64,000 nucleotides of DNA from Metabacillus idriensis (GCF_009674765.1 NZ_WKKF01000001.1:806001-870000); one strand, 5' to 3'; shown: positions 51,032-59,888, numbered from the stretch's first letter. Notes: generated by a model not told the origin, from the sequence alone. Numbers and translations: made by a program.

Positions 51032-51981
51032 AAAAATTAGTTTACGGCTTGCTCATATTGCTTGCGGCAGGGATAGCAGGCACAGTGGCAACAGCTGGTG
51101 CGGCCGGAGGATTTTCGTTTAATACAAAAGAAGTATTTGATGAAAAGATTATTGCAAATAAGGACATCAAAAACATTGAGATTGATTTATCTTCAGCAGA
51201 TCTTACACTTCACCAAACATCAGATGAAGAGATTAAAGTGGAGTTAAATGGAAAAGTAAACAAAAAATACAGCGACCGTATTAAATTAGATGTTGATGAA
51301 AAAGGCGATACACTTGATATTGTTTTATCCGGTGAAGACAGAATGCAATTTAGCTTCGGCATCAATATTGTAGATACGAATGTTGATGTTTACTTGCCTG
51401 ATCGTGTTTTTGACAGGATCAATGCGAAAACATCTTCTGGAGATATAGAATCTGCTGATATTAAGGCAAAGGAAATCCTTCTGACTTCGCAATCAGGTGA
51501 TGTTGCATTGGACAGTTCTACATCTGAAGAGAATATGATTCTTAAAACCTCCAGCGGAGATATTCAGTCAATCTCCAATTCCGCATCTTCTTTTGATTTG
51601 AATTCAGAAAGCGGTGATTTGATAATTCGCGAACAGAAGGCAAAAGAGACGGTTCTGCATACGTCTTCAGGAGATATGAACGTTGTAAATACAACGGGCT
51701 CTATAAATGCAGATTCTTCGTCGGGTGATATAATCATAGAGAACAAGAAACTGACAGGAAACATTGATGCAGAGACTTCCAGCGGAGAAATCACGATTGG
51801 ATTTGAAGAACAGCCAGATTCACTTGAAGTCGATTACAAAGGCGGCTCGGGTGAAGGGTCAGTAGATTTAGATGGCTTGAACTATGAAGAAAAATCGGAA
51901 GACGAAATAAAAGGGAAAATCGGTTCAGGAAAATATACGATAAAAGCACGGACCAGCTCTGGGGATTTTCAACTGAGATAA
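51028..51981 (+). CDS. DUF4097 beta-helix repeat protein (LiaG-like)
   Basis: Protein of 317 residues with an N-terminal signal or anchor (about 4-25), so it faces outward. Six or more copies of a T/S-S-S-G-D/E-I motif (TSSGDIES, TSQSGDVA, TSSGDIQS, SESGDLII, TSSGDMNV, SSSGDIII, TSSGEITI) predict a right-handed beta-helix. LiaG of B. subtilis is similar. It is the third and last gene of the PadR operon, coupled by an ATGA overlap. It may detect or scaffold damage at the envelope. Confidence 0.88.
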   Translation: MKKLVYGLLILLAAGIAGTVATAGAAGGFSFNTKEVFDEKIIANKDIKNIEIDLSSADLTLHQTSDEEIKVELNGKVNKKYSDRIKLDVDEKGDTLDIVLSGEDRMQFSFGINIVDTNVDVYLPDRVFDRINAKTSSGDIESADIKAKEILLTSQSGDVALDSSTSEENMILKTSSGDIQSISNSASSFDLNSESGDLIIREQKAKETVLHTSSGDMNVVNTTGSINADSSSGDIIIENKKLTGNIDAETSSGEITIGFEEQPDSLEVDYKGGSGEGSVDLDGLNYEEKSEDEIKGKIGSGKYTIKARTSSGDFQLR

Positions 51982-51985
51982 ACAA

Positions 51986-52017
51986 AAAGCCATCACCGTA
52001 ATTCAGGTGATGGCTTT
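51986..52017. terminator. Bidirectional terminator after the PadR operon
   Basis: AAAGCCATCACC (51986-51997) pairs with GGTGATGGCTTT (52006-52017). It serves the converging intracellular subtilisin gene as well. Confidence 0.88.
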
Positions 52018-52021
52018 CACT

Positions 52022-52969
52022 TTATTCTTCAATCAGCCTGTTCTCTTCAACACTTTCTCTGAGCAAATCCGGTGCAGTTAAATAAAGCAGTCCATTGCCT
52101 TCCTGCGTTTTCGGATTTCCCTGAGGGATGGTTCGCTTGATTAATTGCGCATATACTTCCGCCTCTGTAAATTTTCGGTCAAATTCTTGTTGTTCAAGCT
52201 GTTTTATTAATGCGATGGCACCCGCAACATGTGGCGTTGACATCGAGGTTCCGGTGAAAGCCGCATATTCTCCTCCCGGGATGGTTGAGACAATTTTTTC
52301 TCCAGGTGCTACGAGATCAACTTCGTTATTCGAGTTTGAGAATGGCGAAGAAGTTTTACCGAAGCCGATTGATCCGACCGAAATGACTTCGTTATAGGAT
52401 CCCGGATAGGAAAACTCGGCGGTTCTGCTGTCGTTATCCCCTTCATTTCCTGCAGCGCAAACGACTGCGATTTGATTGGCAACCGCTTTTTTGACAGCTT
52501 TTCGCATCTCAGAGTGATCCGAAGGTCCGCCAAGGGACATGGAGATCACATCCACTTTTTGTTCAATGGCATATAATATCCCGTTTGTAATCCACGCATA
52601 TTCTCCGCTTCCCGTTTCACCCGCGAGTACTTTTACTACAAGAATCTTTGCCTGAGGTGCAACTCCCACATACCTTGCCGCCGCAATGGTGCCTGATACA
52701 TGTGTGCCGTGTCCGTGGTAATCTGTCAGACTGTTAGGGTTTCCGTTATCGTCAGTGGTAAAATTCCGTCCGCCGGCAATATTCCCCCGCAGGTCAGGAT
52801 GATTCACATCACAGCCCGTATCCAGCACCGCAATCGTGATTCCTTTTCCTTTTACCCCTTGTTCCCAGAGCTTTGGAGCACGTATCATTTCTATTCCTTC
52901 AGAATTTGCTTTTACATTTTTCACAATCGGTCCGTATTTATGAGGAAGCAGGCGAACTTGTCCTTTCAC
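52022..52969 (-). CDS. Intracellular subtilisin-like serine protease (Isp)
   Basis: Cytosolic protease of 315 residues. The triad is Asp50 (VLDTGCD), His87 (HGHGTHV) and Ser242 (GTSMSTPH), and oxyanion Asn is 174. There is no signal peptide; the N-terminal VRLLPHKYG is the short ISP propeptide, where the usual LIPY motif that inserts into the active site reads LLPH. Start GTG 52969 follows AAAGGAGACGGTAAA. ISPs degrade cytosolic proteins in stationary phase. It is monocistronic. Confidence 0.93.
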   Translation of the reverse strand: MKGQVRLLPHKYGPIVKNVKANSEGIEMIRAPKLWEQGVKGKGITIAVLDTGCDVNHPDLRGNIAGGRNFTTDDNGNPNSLTDYHGHGTHVSGTIAAARYVGVAPQAKILVVKVLAGETGSGEYAWITNGILYAIEQKVDVISMSLGGPSDHSEMRKAVKKAVANQIAVVCAAGNEGDNDSRTAEFSYPGSYNEVISVGSIGFGKTSSPFSNSNNEVDLVAPGEKIVSTIPGGEYAAFTGTSMSTPHVAGAIALIKQLEQQEFDRKFTEAEVYAQLIKRTIPQGNPKTQEGNGLLYLTAPDLLRESVEENRLIEE

Positions 52970-53111
52970 TTTACCGTCTCCTTTATTCGTAATGATTAAG
53001 GTATATGATAAAAAGTGACAATAGATGATAACAAAATGGTGAAATCAAAGAACTATTCATTCCCTATTTTTTGCCATATAATGAAGCTTAGAAAGAGAGC
53101 AGAGGTGACGT

Positions 53112-54773
53112 ATGAATTTAGAAAGAAAAATAGAAGAAATGGAAACACAAATGAGACATTTGCAGCAAGAAGTAAGTGAACTTCGAGCTGAGCTGAATAG
53201 TATAAAAGGAAAACCCGTCGCTGCGAAAACTGTCTATCAAGCTCCTGAGCCGGTATTGACGGAACAAATACCGGCTGCCGCAAAAACAAAGGCAGAACCG
53301 GTTGACTGGGAGCGGGTGATTGGACAAGTCTGGCTTCCGCGAGTATTTATTCTGGTCTTGCTGCTTGGGGTATTATGGGCGTTTAAGGCTGCATCAGATG
53401 AAGGTTTTATTACGGATACAGTGAAATGCATTCTTGGCCTTTTGAGTTCTGCTGCTCTGATTGCAGGCGGTGAACGGCAGATTAAGAAGGGAAGGGCGGC
53501 GCTTGGGCAAGTTCTGCTTGGCGGAGCGATTGTCATTTTCATCTTATCTACATTTTCGGCAAATGTATTATACGGCTTGATACCCTCAGCGCTTGCCTTT
53601 GTTTTGAATATGATTTGGGTAAGTGCCGGCATGTTTCTTTCTCACAGGCACCGTTCCCAGCCGGTAGCTGTTATAGCGGGGATTGCAGGATTTTTAGTGC
53701 CATTTTTAGTAGAAAGTGATTCAAACAATGCTCTTTTATTTGTCGCTTATGAATTTTTGTTTTATGCAGGGCTTTTGGTTTATGCAATGAAGAAAAAATA
53801 CATTGTTCTATACTTTTCTTCCTTTTTCCTGCTTCACGCAGCGCTGTTTGTGTTTACTGCTTTTGCTCCTTTAGAGCACAGTACCCTGATCTTAACTGCG
53901 ATTCTTTTTCAGCATGCGGGGCTTGTGATGACTTACTTTATCCAATCGCTTTATCAGCTTCAGCAAAAAACATTGGTGCTGATCAGCTTTGTCCTCACGC
54001 ATTTTTGGTTTCAGGCTCTTGCAGATGAGACTGTATATCTAGGGTTTTTAGGCGCTTCTTTTGGTGTGTATGCAGCGGTTGCCGTCTGGCTTTTCTTGAA
54101 AAAAACGGAGACAGAGAAGCTGGATATATTTGCTCCGATCGCTACCTATGCTGCAGGCATCTATATAGTAGAAGTAACAGGGGAAGCCCAAATTAGTCTT
54201 TTGCTTCTGCTGCATGGACTCGTTGCGTTATATGTGGGATTCGCAGTGAAAGGGAACATTCAAAAATATATTGGTTTGATTGTCTATGTTATTGGTCTTT
54301 TAGCGAGCTGCACTAAGGTGATTTATCATGTATGGTCCTATGAAACAGCTGTTTGGATGAGTATTGTTGCATCACTGATCGCATTGAAGCTTATGCTTCG
54401 AAAATACAGACATGAATTCAAGGAAAGTGATGTCCGGTTTCTGAATACCGTCTTGTTTGCCGGACTCGTGATTACGACGTTTATTTTTGCGACCATGCTC
54501 GTTCTCGCAGCTGCTTCAAATATGTCATTTGAAATCAGAATGATGTCCGTTACAGGAATTTGGGCATTATATGCGGTCGTCTGTGTCGTTTATGGCGTCC
54601 TGAAAAACCATCGAAAGGTGCGGATTTTAGGAATCGGCCTGCTGTTTCTCACGTTATCCAAACTGGTTCTCCTAGATCTTGTTTCCCTTTCGATTGTCCT
54701 GCGGGCTATTTTGTTTATTGCACTGGGGACCGTTGGTATTGGGGTTTCACGCTTTTTTTATAAAACAAAATGA
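53112..54773 (+). CDS. DUF2339 family multi-pass membrane protein
   Basis: Membrane protein of 553 residues. It starts with a coiled coil (about 1-35, IEEMETQMRHLQQEVSELR), a linker, and then about 14 hydrophobic segments from residue 75 to the end. The segment RVIGQVWLPRVFILVLLLGVLW is typical of DUF2339 (often annotated as membrane protein YxjO-like). Function unknown. The start ATG follows AGAGGTGACGT and the gene is monocistronic. Confidence 0.87.
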   Translation: MNLERKIEEMETQMRHLQQEVSELRAELNSIKGKPVAAKTVYQAPEPVLTEQIPAAAKTKAEPVDWERVIGQVWLPRVFILVLLLGVLWAFKAASDEGFITDTVKCILGLLSSAALIAGGERQIKKGRAALGQVLLGGAIVIFILSTFSANVLYGLIPSALAFVLNMIWVSAGMFLSHRHRSQPVAVIAGIAGFLVPFLVESDSNNALLFVAYEFLFYAGLLVYAMKKKYIVLYFSSFFLLHAALFVFTAFAPLEHSTLILTAILFQHAGLVMTYFIQSLYQLQQKTLVLISFVLTHFWFQALADETVYLGFLGASFGVYAAVAVWLFLKKTETEKLDIFAPIATYAAGIYIVEVTGEAQISLLLLLHGLVALYVGFAVKGNIQKYIGLIVYVIGLLASCTKVIYHVWSYETAVWMSIVASLIALKLMLRKYRHEFKESDVRFLNTVLFAGLVITTFIFATMLVLAAASNMSFEIRMMSVTGIWALYAVVCVVYGVLKNHRKVRILGIGLLFLTLSKLVLLDLVSLSIVLRAILFIALGTVGIGVSRFFYKTK

Positions 54774-54783
54774 AGGAGATTTC

Positions 54784-54815
54784 GCAGGGATCACGAGTTC
54801 CTGCCTTTTTCTTTT
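54784..54815 (+). terminator. Terminator after the DUF2339 gene
   Basis: GCAGGGA (54784-54790) pairs with TTCCTGC (54798-54804), one wobble pair, followed by CTTTTTCTTTTTTT. Confidence 0.7.
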
Positions 54816-55260
54816 TTTAGGAGGGAACTGGAAAAAGGATAAAATTCCATAAAAAATGGAAAGTATTTATTCCATACTGGCTAGTAAAAGGATCAATTCA
54901 GCAAGTAATTGTCAGGTTCTGGAAAGTAAAATAGTTTTCGGGTACAATTGCCTCCATTTAAAATACCTATTGCTAGCTGCATATTCGCGGAAACCTTGTT
55001 TCTACTCGCAAAAATCCTCTCCAGGCAGGCGGTTCCGCTTTTTGTGGTTTCCAGCTCCACCGCCTAACTCCTCGGCCAAAACGGCTCCGAAAGTATTGGC
55101 AAAAAGCGCCTTATCTGTCGGATGCTTATCTGTCTGCCTGCGCTAACCAGGCGGGTTCCGCATTTCTTGTTGATGTGCTCAAATTTTTTTATGCATCTCT
55201 TAAAAGGGTATTAAAAAAAGACAAGCAAAATAAACTAGAGGGGAAAGGGAGGAGATCATC
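54816..55260. other. Intergenic gap with repeat family A
   Basis: About 450 bp without a real gene. An open frame at 54856-55146 runs through the family A copy and has no ribosome site. The part after 55170 is AT-rich and holds the promoter for the next gene. Confidence 0.5.
55025..55170 (+). repeat. Dispersed repeat family A, copy 7
   Basis: Contains GGTTCCGCTTTTTGTGGTTT, CAGCTCCACCGCCTAACTCC, the core AAAGTATTGGCAAAAAGCGC and GCGCTAACCAGGCGGGTTCC. It shows a fuller left end than copies 1-3, with additional CCAGCTCCACCGCC arms. Confidence 0.82.
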
Positions 55261-56007
55261 ATGAAGCGTTTTTCAGTTTTAGCCCTTATTAATGTTATTG
55301 GGTACATTCTCGTTATCGCGGTTAATTATCTGGCAAATGCGCAGCCAATCAACGGGCAGACGACCGGTGAAGTGTCAGATAGTATTCCAGTGCTGTTCAC
55401 TCCGGCCGGATATGCCTTCTCGATTTGGGGATTGATTTATTTGCTGCTCGGAATCTGGGTGGTGAGGCAGTTTTTTGTGAAAGACGAGGAGCGGAAGATC
55501 ATTGAAAAGATCGGCTATTGGTTTTTCATCAGCTGTCTGTTTAACAGTCTTTGGATTTTTGTTTTCCATTATGAATTGTTTAGAGCTTCACTGATTGTGA
55601 TGCTTGGTCTTTTGATTTCACTGATTAGAGTATATATAAGAATTCAGTCATCACCGGATCCTAAATGGCTGATGCGTACACCATTTTCAATCTATCTTGG
55701 ATGGATTTCGGTTGAAACGATCGTCAATTTCTTTATTTTCTTTTATACAAACGGCATTGAGTCGTTCCTGGGGCTGAATGAACTGGCTTGGACAATTATC
55801 GTGCTGGTGGTTGGGGCAGTCCTTGCAGTATGGTTTACGTTCAAAAATAACGACATCTATTATCCGCTCGTATTCATTTGGGCATATATTGCGATTTATG
55901 TTAATCAAGATCCAGTCGCGATTAAGAGAACTGCAGTGGTGACAGTCATAGTGATCGCCGCAGCAGTTCTTCTGAATATCATCCGCATGATTCGGAACAA
56001 GAAATAA
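55261..56007 (+). CDS. TspO/MBR-related membrane protein
   Basis: Membrane protein of 248 residues with about seven hydrophobic segments. The motif LFTPAGYAFSIWGLIYLLLG (about 45-65) and PFSIYLGWISVETIVNF are typical of the TspO/MBR-like (tryptophan-rich sensory protein) family, though longer than the five-helix TspO. Relatives are reported as porphyrin or stress sensors, but the role here is unknown. The start ATG follows GGGAGGAGATCATC. It is monocistronic with a terminator at 56073. Confidence 0.8.
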   Translation: MKRFSVLALINVIGYILVIAVNYLANAQPINGQTTGEVSDSIPVLFTPAGYAFSIWGLIYLLLGIWVVRQFFVKDEERKIIEKIGYWFFISCLFNSLWIFVFHYELFRASLIVMLGLLISLIRVYIRIQSSPDPKWLMRTPFSIYLGWISVETIVNFFIFFYTNGIESFLGLNELAWTIIVLVVGAVLAVWFTFKNNDIYYPLVFIWAYIAIYVNQDPVAIKRTAVVTVIVIAAAVLLNIIRMIRNKK

Positions 56008-56072
56008 AACGGCCGGTTTTTTCTTAACGGTTTCGATTCAGAAGTGTAAAAAAGTATACCGCAAAGTAATTT

Positions 56073-56108
56073 ACACACCATTTAGCAGCTAAAATGGTGT
56101 GTTTTTTC
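56073..56108 (+). terminator. Terminator after the TspO-like gene
   Basis: ACACACCATTT (56073-56083) pairs with AAATGGTGTGT (56092-56102), followed by TTTTTT. Confidence 0.85.
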
Positions 56109-56294
56109 GTCTTATATTTGAAGTGGGATATTGGATAATTATGTTAAAGTGGAAATGACAGTTATTGAGAAAGGAAGGATTGTTGAAGAAGGAAATGGGG
56201 CATTTTAGGGAGAATTCCCATATGCAAGGATAGTAAATGCTCGAAGAATTTTGCAACTGGACTAAAATGAAATGTTGAAATGGAGAAATTAACT

Positions 56295-56783
56295 ATGGTA
56301 CAAATTCGGAAAGCAACCACTATAGATGTCCAAGGAATTTCAGAAGTTTGTAGAGAGGCTAACTGGGCAACTTACAGGGATATATACTCAGAAGAATATT
56401 TAGAAAAAGTGATCAGAGAATATTACAGTTGCGAAAGAATCTTAGATGAAGTTACAACTTCAGATAGATCTTGGGGTGGGTACTTCGTTGCTATACAAAA
56501 TGACATAGTAATTGGTGCTGGTGGTGGAGGAATGATAAGCGATATTTCAGGAGAAATTTATGCATTATATCTAAATCCCAAAAGACGCAACGAAGGAATT
56601 GGCACTCTTTTACTTCATGCAATAACTAAGCAGCAAAAAGAATTTCATGCTAAAGAACAGTGGATTTCGGTGCAAAAAGGAAACCTTAAAGGAATTCCAT
56701 TTTATGAAGCTAAGGGGTTTAAATTTCAATATAAAGAAAAGGAAGAAGGCTATATTTCCTTGAGATACAAACGTCTGATTTAA
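56295..56783 (+). CDS. GNAT family N-acetyltransferase
   Basis: Acetyltransferase of 162 residues. The acetyl-CoA loop is RRNEGIGTLLL (about 98-108), preceded by EIYALYLNP, and followed by VQKGNLKGIPFYEAKGFKF, a typical RimI/PhnO layout. The start ATG 56295 is 9 nt after TGGAG; an ATG five codons upstream precedes that site. It is the first gene of an AT-rich block of four accessory genes. Substrate unknown; could be a resistance or detoxification enzyme. Confidence 0.82.
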   Translation: MVQIRKATTIDVQGISEVCREANWATYRDIYSEEYLEKVIREYYSCERILDEVTTSDRSWGGYFVAIQNDIVIGAGGGGMISDISGEIYALYLNPKRRNEGIGTLLLHAITKQQKEFHAKEQWISVQKGNLKGIPFYEAKGFKFQYKEKEEGYISLRYKRLI

Positions 56784-56897
56784 AAAACTGAATGAAAAAG
56801 GTAATTCCATAATCGGGGGTTATTTCTTCAAGAAGGAGAAGTACTCTTTTATAGTGAAGTAATAGGAAATTCAGTTTATACGTAAGGAGATTGAGCT

Positions 56898-57605
56898 ATG
56901 CCTCGCATCAAAGATATTCAGCTGTATGTTCCAAAGAACAAGGATGTAAACTGGACTTTTTTTCATGAAACAAGATGTATCACGTTTTTATATAGCCGTC
57001 TATTGCCAAAACTAACCGCAAAAGAAAATAAAGGAATTCAGATTTATTGTGTAGAGAGTCCAAAACAAAAAGAGCAGATCGATACGTATGCACATATCAT
57101 ATTTGATTATTATCCTGTTTTTGTTGTAATAAATGTTGAAGCAATCTTAGGTTTGACCTCTGATAGGGAAAAAAAAGAACACACACTTGAGATTGTCCAT
57201 GAGGGGATGAAAAAAGCAGCCCAGGAATTGAATTGGGATTTATCTGATTTAGAAGAAATCTATAACAATATAAAAACAACAGGCTATGAAAACATCTATC
57301 CGCTGCTAAAGAAGAGCAGCCCTAATAAGAAATACGTATGTAACATCATTTGTCATCATGAGGTAAGAAATATTGATGTTTATATGGAAGTTAAGAAAAG
57401 AAACGGCAATGTTATCAATAAGGAAAAACTTTTCTTTGTTGAAAACACGGATGAACAGGATCTTTTCAGTGAGTACGGGAGTCTTGAATGGAAGCTGGAT
57501 CATAAAGTGGAGTTTGCGGATAAGGAGTATAATAAAGTTTATCGTTTGACATTTCTTGAAAAGGACAAACCTGAAAATTTAATTTGGAAAATCGATAAGA
57601 ATTAA
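56898..57605 (+). CDS. Hypothetical protein in the AT-rich block (235 aa)
   Basis: Soluble protein of 235 residues with a strong ribosome site TAAGGAGATTGAGCT. Alternating strands and charged helices are visible (ITFLYSRLLPKLTAKENKG, DYYPVFVVINVEAILGL) but no catalytic motif or family is recognised. AT-rich composition and unusual codon choice set it apart from the neighbours. Size and context resemble immunity or toxin-partner proteins, but this is only a guess. Confidence 0.6.
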   Translation: MPRIKDIQLYVPKNKDVNWTFFHETRCITFLYSRLLPKLTAKENKGIQIYCVESPKQKEQIDTYAHIIFDYYPVFVVINVEAILGLTSDREKKEHTLEIVHEGMKKAAQELNWDLSDLEEIYNNIKTTGYENIYPLLKKSSPNKKYVCNIICHHEVRNIDVYMEVKKRNGNVINKEKLFFVENTDEQDLFSEYGSLEWKLDHKVEFADKEYNKVYRLTFLEKDKPENLIWKIDKN

Positions 57606-57664
57606 AGATTTTATATTCATCAATCGGGGCCGATTGAACGTTAAGTTGAGGTGAATATATAGAA

Positions 57665-58246
57665 ATGAAAAAATTAATAGAAAAAGCCTTAGAATATAAA
57701 GGTCCAGTTGAAAGGTTTAAGCAGAGTGGATTAACTCTCGTTTATCTCTCTCAAGAATTAAAAGAAGATAAAACTATTGTTTATCCGGACAATCTTGCTC
57801 AGTCCTTTTTCTCCCCTGCGAATGGTGATTTTATATTAGAAACAGAAAAGAATAACAATATTGAGTTTCCACACCTTTATAAAAAGCTGCTTAAAGAGTG
57901 CAATGGATTCTCATTGGAAGGAGGTTATCTGAATTTTTATGGATTAGATTTAGGTTTATGGAAAGGATTCACTCAGAAAGAAAAGGCCTTTTGGGGAAAG
58001 GATGTTATACAGGTAAATGAAGTTTATGCACCAATGAAAATAACGAGTAGATTTTTTATTATTGGAGAAAATCACTATATTAATTGTTGGATAGGGATTA
58101 AGGATGGAAATACATATAATATTAATAGATACGGTAAACAATTAGAAGCGTTTGATTTAATTAATGTATACACCTCATCTGTTGAGGAGTTCAATCGGTA
58201 TGCTAATGAAACAATCTTACACATAAAGGAATTGCACCAAAATTAA
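57665..58246 (+). CDS. SUKH/SMI1-KNR4-like protein
   Basis: Protein of 193 residues. The stretch FPHLYKKLLKECNGFSLEGG matches the SUKH/SMI1 opening motif (P-x-x-y-k-x-f-L...-NG), and later strands (SRFFIIGENHYI, then GNTYNINRYG and SSVEEFNRYANETI) fit the family's C-terminal half. SUKH proteins are frequent immunity partners of polymorphic toxins, but no toxin is visible in the window. SD GAGGTG is 11 nt from the ATG. AT-rich like its neighbours. Confidence 0.65.
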   Translation: MKKLIEKALEYKGPVERFKQSGLTLVYLSQELKEDKTIVYPDNLAQSFFSPANGDFILETEKNNNIEFPHLYKKLLKECNGFSLEGGYLNFYGLDLGLWKGFTQKEKAFWGKDVIQVNEVYAPMKITSRFFIIGENHYINCWIGIKDGNTYNINRYGKQLEAFDLINVYTSSVEEFNRYANETILHIKELHQN

Positions 58247-58361
58247 TTTTTTTATTTTTCAGTCTTGAAGATTTAGGCTGCAGTTTTATCGACTAAAGAC
58301 TTTAGAGAGAAAATTATATATGAAATGAATCATATTGAACTAAGGAGAAGTAAATAAAAAA

Positions 58362-58769
58362 ATGGAAATATATAAAAATAAATCATTTTTTGGCTGGGAA
58401 AACGATAACGGAATTGGAGAAAAATTAATTAATCAAATTATGAAGGGCCAAAAAACGGCAACTTGTTCTCCCAAAGAGTTATATACAAAAGAAGAACTTG
58501 AGACATTGCTAGCGATGAAGGAGCAATTTGTAACGGTAATGGATAAATTTGATAAACCTAGATGTAATATATATATGAAAGAGATTTTTGAAACCACTTT
58601 TGGTAATCCAGACCCGCGTTTAATTGAAGGTGAGGCAATTAGCAATGGTTATGATATTGACTTATTTAAAAAGCAGCATGAACGAGCTTGGAAAGAAGAA
58701 ATTGAGAATGGTTTTATACTAAATGATCATACAATTTTAATGGTAGAATTATTTGAATTGATTGACTGA
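58362..58769 (+). CDS. ASCH domain-containing protein
   Basis: Protein of 135 residues. The motif GEKLINQIMKGQKTATCS (about 19-36) is the ASCH signature of the PUA-like fold that binds RNA or modified nucleotides; some relatives hydrolyse N4-acetylcytidine. Asp residues in VMDKFDKPRC follow. The SD AAGGAGAA is 14 nt from the ATG, a weak spacing. It ends the AT-rich accessory block. Confidence 0.75.
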   Translation: MEIYKNKSFFGWENDNGIGEKLINQIMKGQKTATCSPKELYTKEELETLLAMKEQFVTVMDKFDKPRCNIYMKEIFETTFGNPDPRLIEGEAISNGYDIDLFKKQHERAWKEEIENGFILNDHTILMVELFELID

Positions 58770-59038
58770 TTTAATACTTTTTACTTCTACCGGTTTCTTG
58801 GCCGAAAACAATAGCTAAGCAATCGTTACATCTCAATCAGCAGGACTTTGTTGAGCAGCAAAACCGTGCTAATTACTGCGCGATTTAATATGTTAACTAT
58901 GAACTGGAACCCTTATAAATCAACAAAAAAGGATACCAATTCATATGCGAATTAGTATCCTGATTGATCTATTATTTCCGTGTTATTTATCGGTTTACAC
59001 CTCTCAATCAAACCCATTAGTTTTTTCCCGGCAGTCTT
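58770..59038. other. Gap after the AT-rich block, with repeat family C
   Basis: No gene is seen. A stretch of about 140 bp precedes family C copy 2 (58925-59040), which runs into the stop codon of the next minus-strand gene. Confidence 0.5.
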
Positions 59039-59040
59039 TT
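58925..59040 (+). repeat. Dispersed repeat family C, copy 2
   Basis: Starts AAAAAAGGATACCAATTC; hairpin arms GGATACCAATTC and GAATTAGTATCC; ends AACCCATTAGTTTTTTCCCG. Same orientation as copy 1 at 35799. The right end runs to the stop codon of the minus-strand small protein gene. Confidence 0.65.
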
Positions 59041-59236
59041 AGCTGAAAATATTAGATAAACCCCACATCACAATGGCAGCAACCGGAATAAGAACCCAGA
59101 TGTCTGGACCGAAAATACTGCGCTGTGTACTTTTTGCTTCCAATTTCTCAAGTTTTTTCGACAGCTCTTCTACTCTTTTCTCAAGCTCATATTGAGTTCT
59201 TTCTCCTTTTTCCAATCCAATCACCCTTTCAATCAT
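59039..59236 (-). CDS. Small coiled-coil, single-TM protein (65 aa)
   Basis: Protein of 65 residues. Residues about 14-36 form a coiled coil (QYELEKRVEELSKKLEKLEA) and about 46-64 a single TM helix (IWVLIPVAAIVMWGLSNIF), so it is a likely tail-anchored oligomer. ATG 59236 has only a weak SD (GGGA at 9 nt); TTG 59215 after AAAGGGTG is an alternative that would leave 58 residues. Function unknown. Its stop codon touches repeat family C. Confidence 0.65.
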   Translation of the reverse strand: MIERVIGLEKGERTQYELEKRVEELSKKLEKLEAKSTQRSIFGPDIWVLIPVAAIVMWGLSNIFS

Positions 59237-59283
59237 TCCTATTTATCCCTATTGGGTTATTGTGGAAAAAAGACCTGTGCCGT

Positions 59284-59727
59284 TCATGATTCCTCAATAT
59301 TTCTTGAAAATTGCTTTTCCAAAAATATCTGGTATCCGTATATAACCGCTGCAAAAACTAAAGACAGAGAAAATAAACGATTCTTGCTCATTCGTTTCAG
59401 GCGATACAATCCTGCTTTTTCGAACAAAAAGGTGAGAGGATAAGCCAATAGAAAATCAACAACTATATTTACCAGCATATATTTCCAAAACTTTCCGTAT
59501 GTAAAATGGAAAATCCACAGGGTACCTGCAAAGAAAGGACCGAAAATAAAGCTGAGATCTCCCCATAAAAGTCTTTTTAATCTACCTTTGATTGTCCATA
59601 ATTTGTATGGAATGGCAATCATGGATACCACAGTTAAAAGCAGCGATACTAATATGGCCGCTTGCGAAAACCGTTTCGGAGAAGCAGGTTTCAGGCAAAG
59701 AAGACTGCTCCAAGAAAGAATAAGCAA
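59284..59727 (-). CDS. Uncharacterised four-TM membrane protein with a doubtful start
   Basis: Up to 147 residues with about four hydrophobic segments (22-42, 58-75, 84-102, 118-136) and a basic, polar C terminus. The family is not recognised. The only available start is TTG 59727, which has no ribosome site. A strong GGAGGGA lies about 35 nt upstream, but the in-frame codon after it is a TAG, so the original start may have been lost by mutation. It could therefore be a recently truncated gene. Confidence 0.6.
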   Translation of the reverse strand: MLILSWSSLLCLKPASPKRFSQAAILVSLLLTVVSMIAIPYKLWTIKGRLKRLLWGDLSFIFGPFFAGTLWIFHFTYGKFWKYMLVNIVVDFLLAYPLTFLFEKAGLYRLKRMSKNRLFSLSLVFAAVIYGYQIFLEKQFSRNIEES

Positions 59728-59804
59728 AAGGATTCTAAGCGGTTTTGAATATAACTACAGATCCCTCCTTTTTTTAGTTTTGCTCTATTTGAGAGGGATT
59801 TATG

Positions 59805-59838
59805 AAAAAAAGCGTTCAGATATTTGTCTGAACGCTTT
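59805..59838 (-). terminator. Terminator of the aldehyde dehydrogenase gene
   Basis: AAAGCGTTCAGA (59809-59820) pairs with TCTGAACGCTTT (59827-59838). On the minus strand it is followed by TTTTTT. Confidence 0.85.
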
Positions 59839-59888
59839 CCTCATTGTTAAGGAAAATATAAAATTTATTGATTGTAGATATGCAATAA

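Noticed and set aside
54856-55146. 96-residue plus-strand frame across repeat A copy 7
   Set aside because: It consists largely of the dispersed repeat, with no SD and no protein-like segment.
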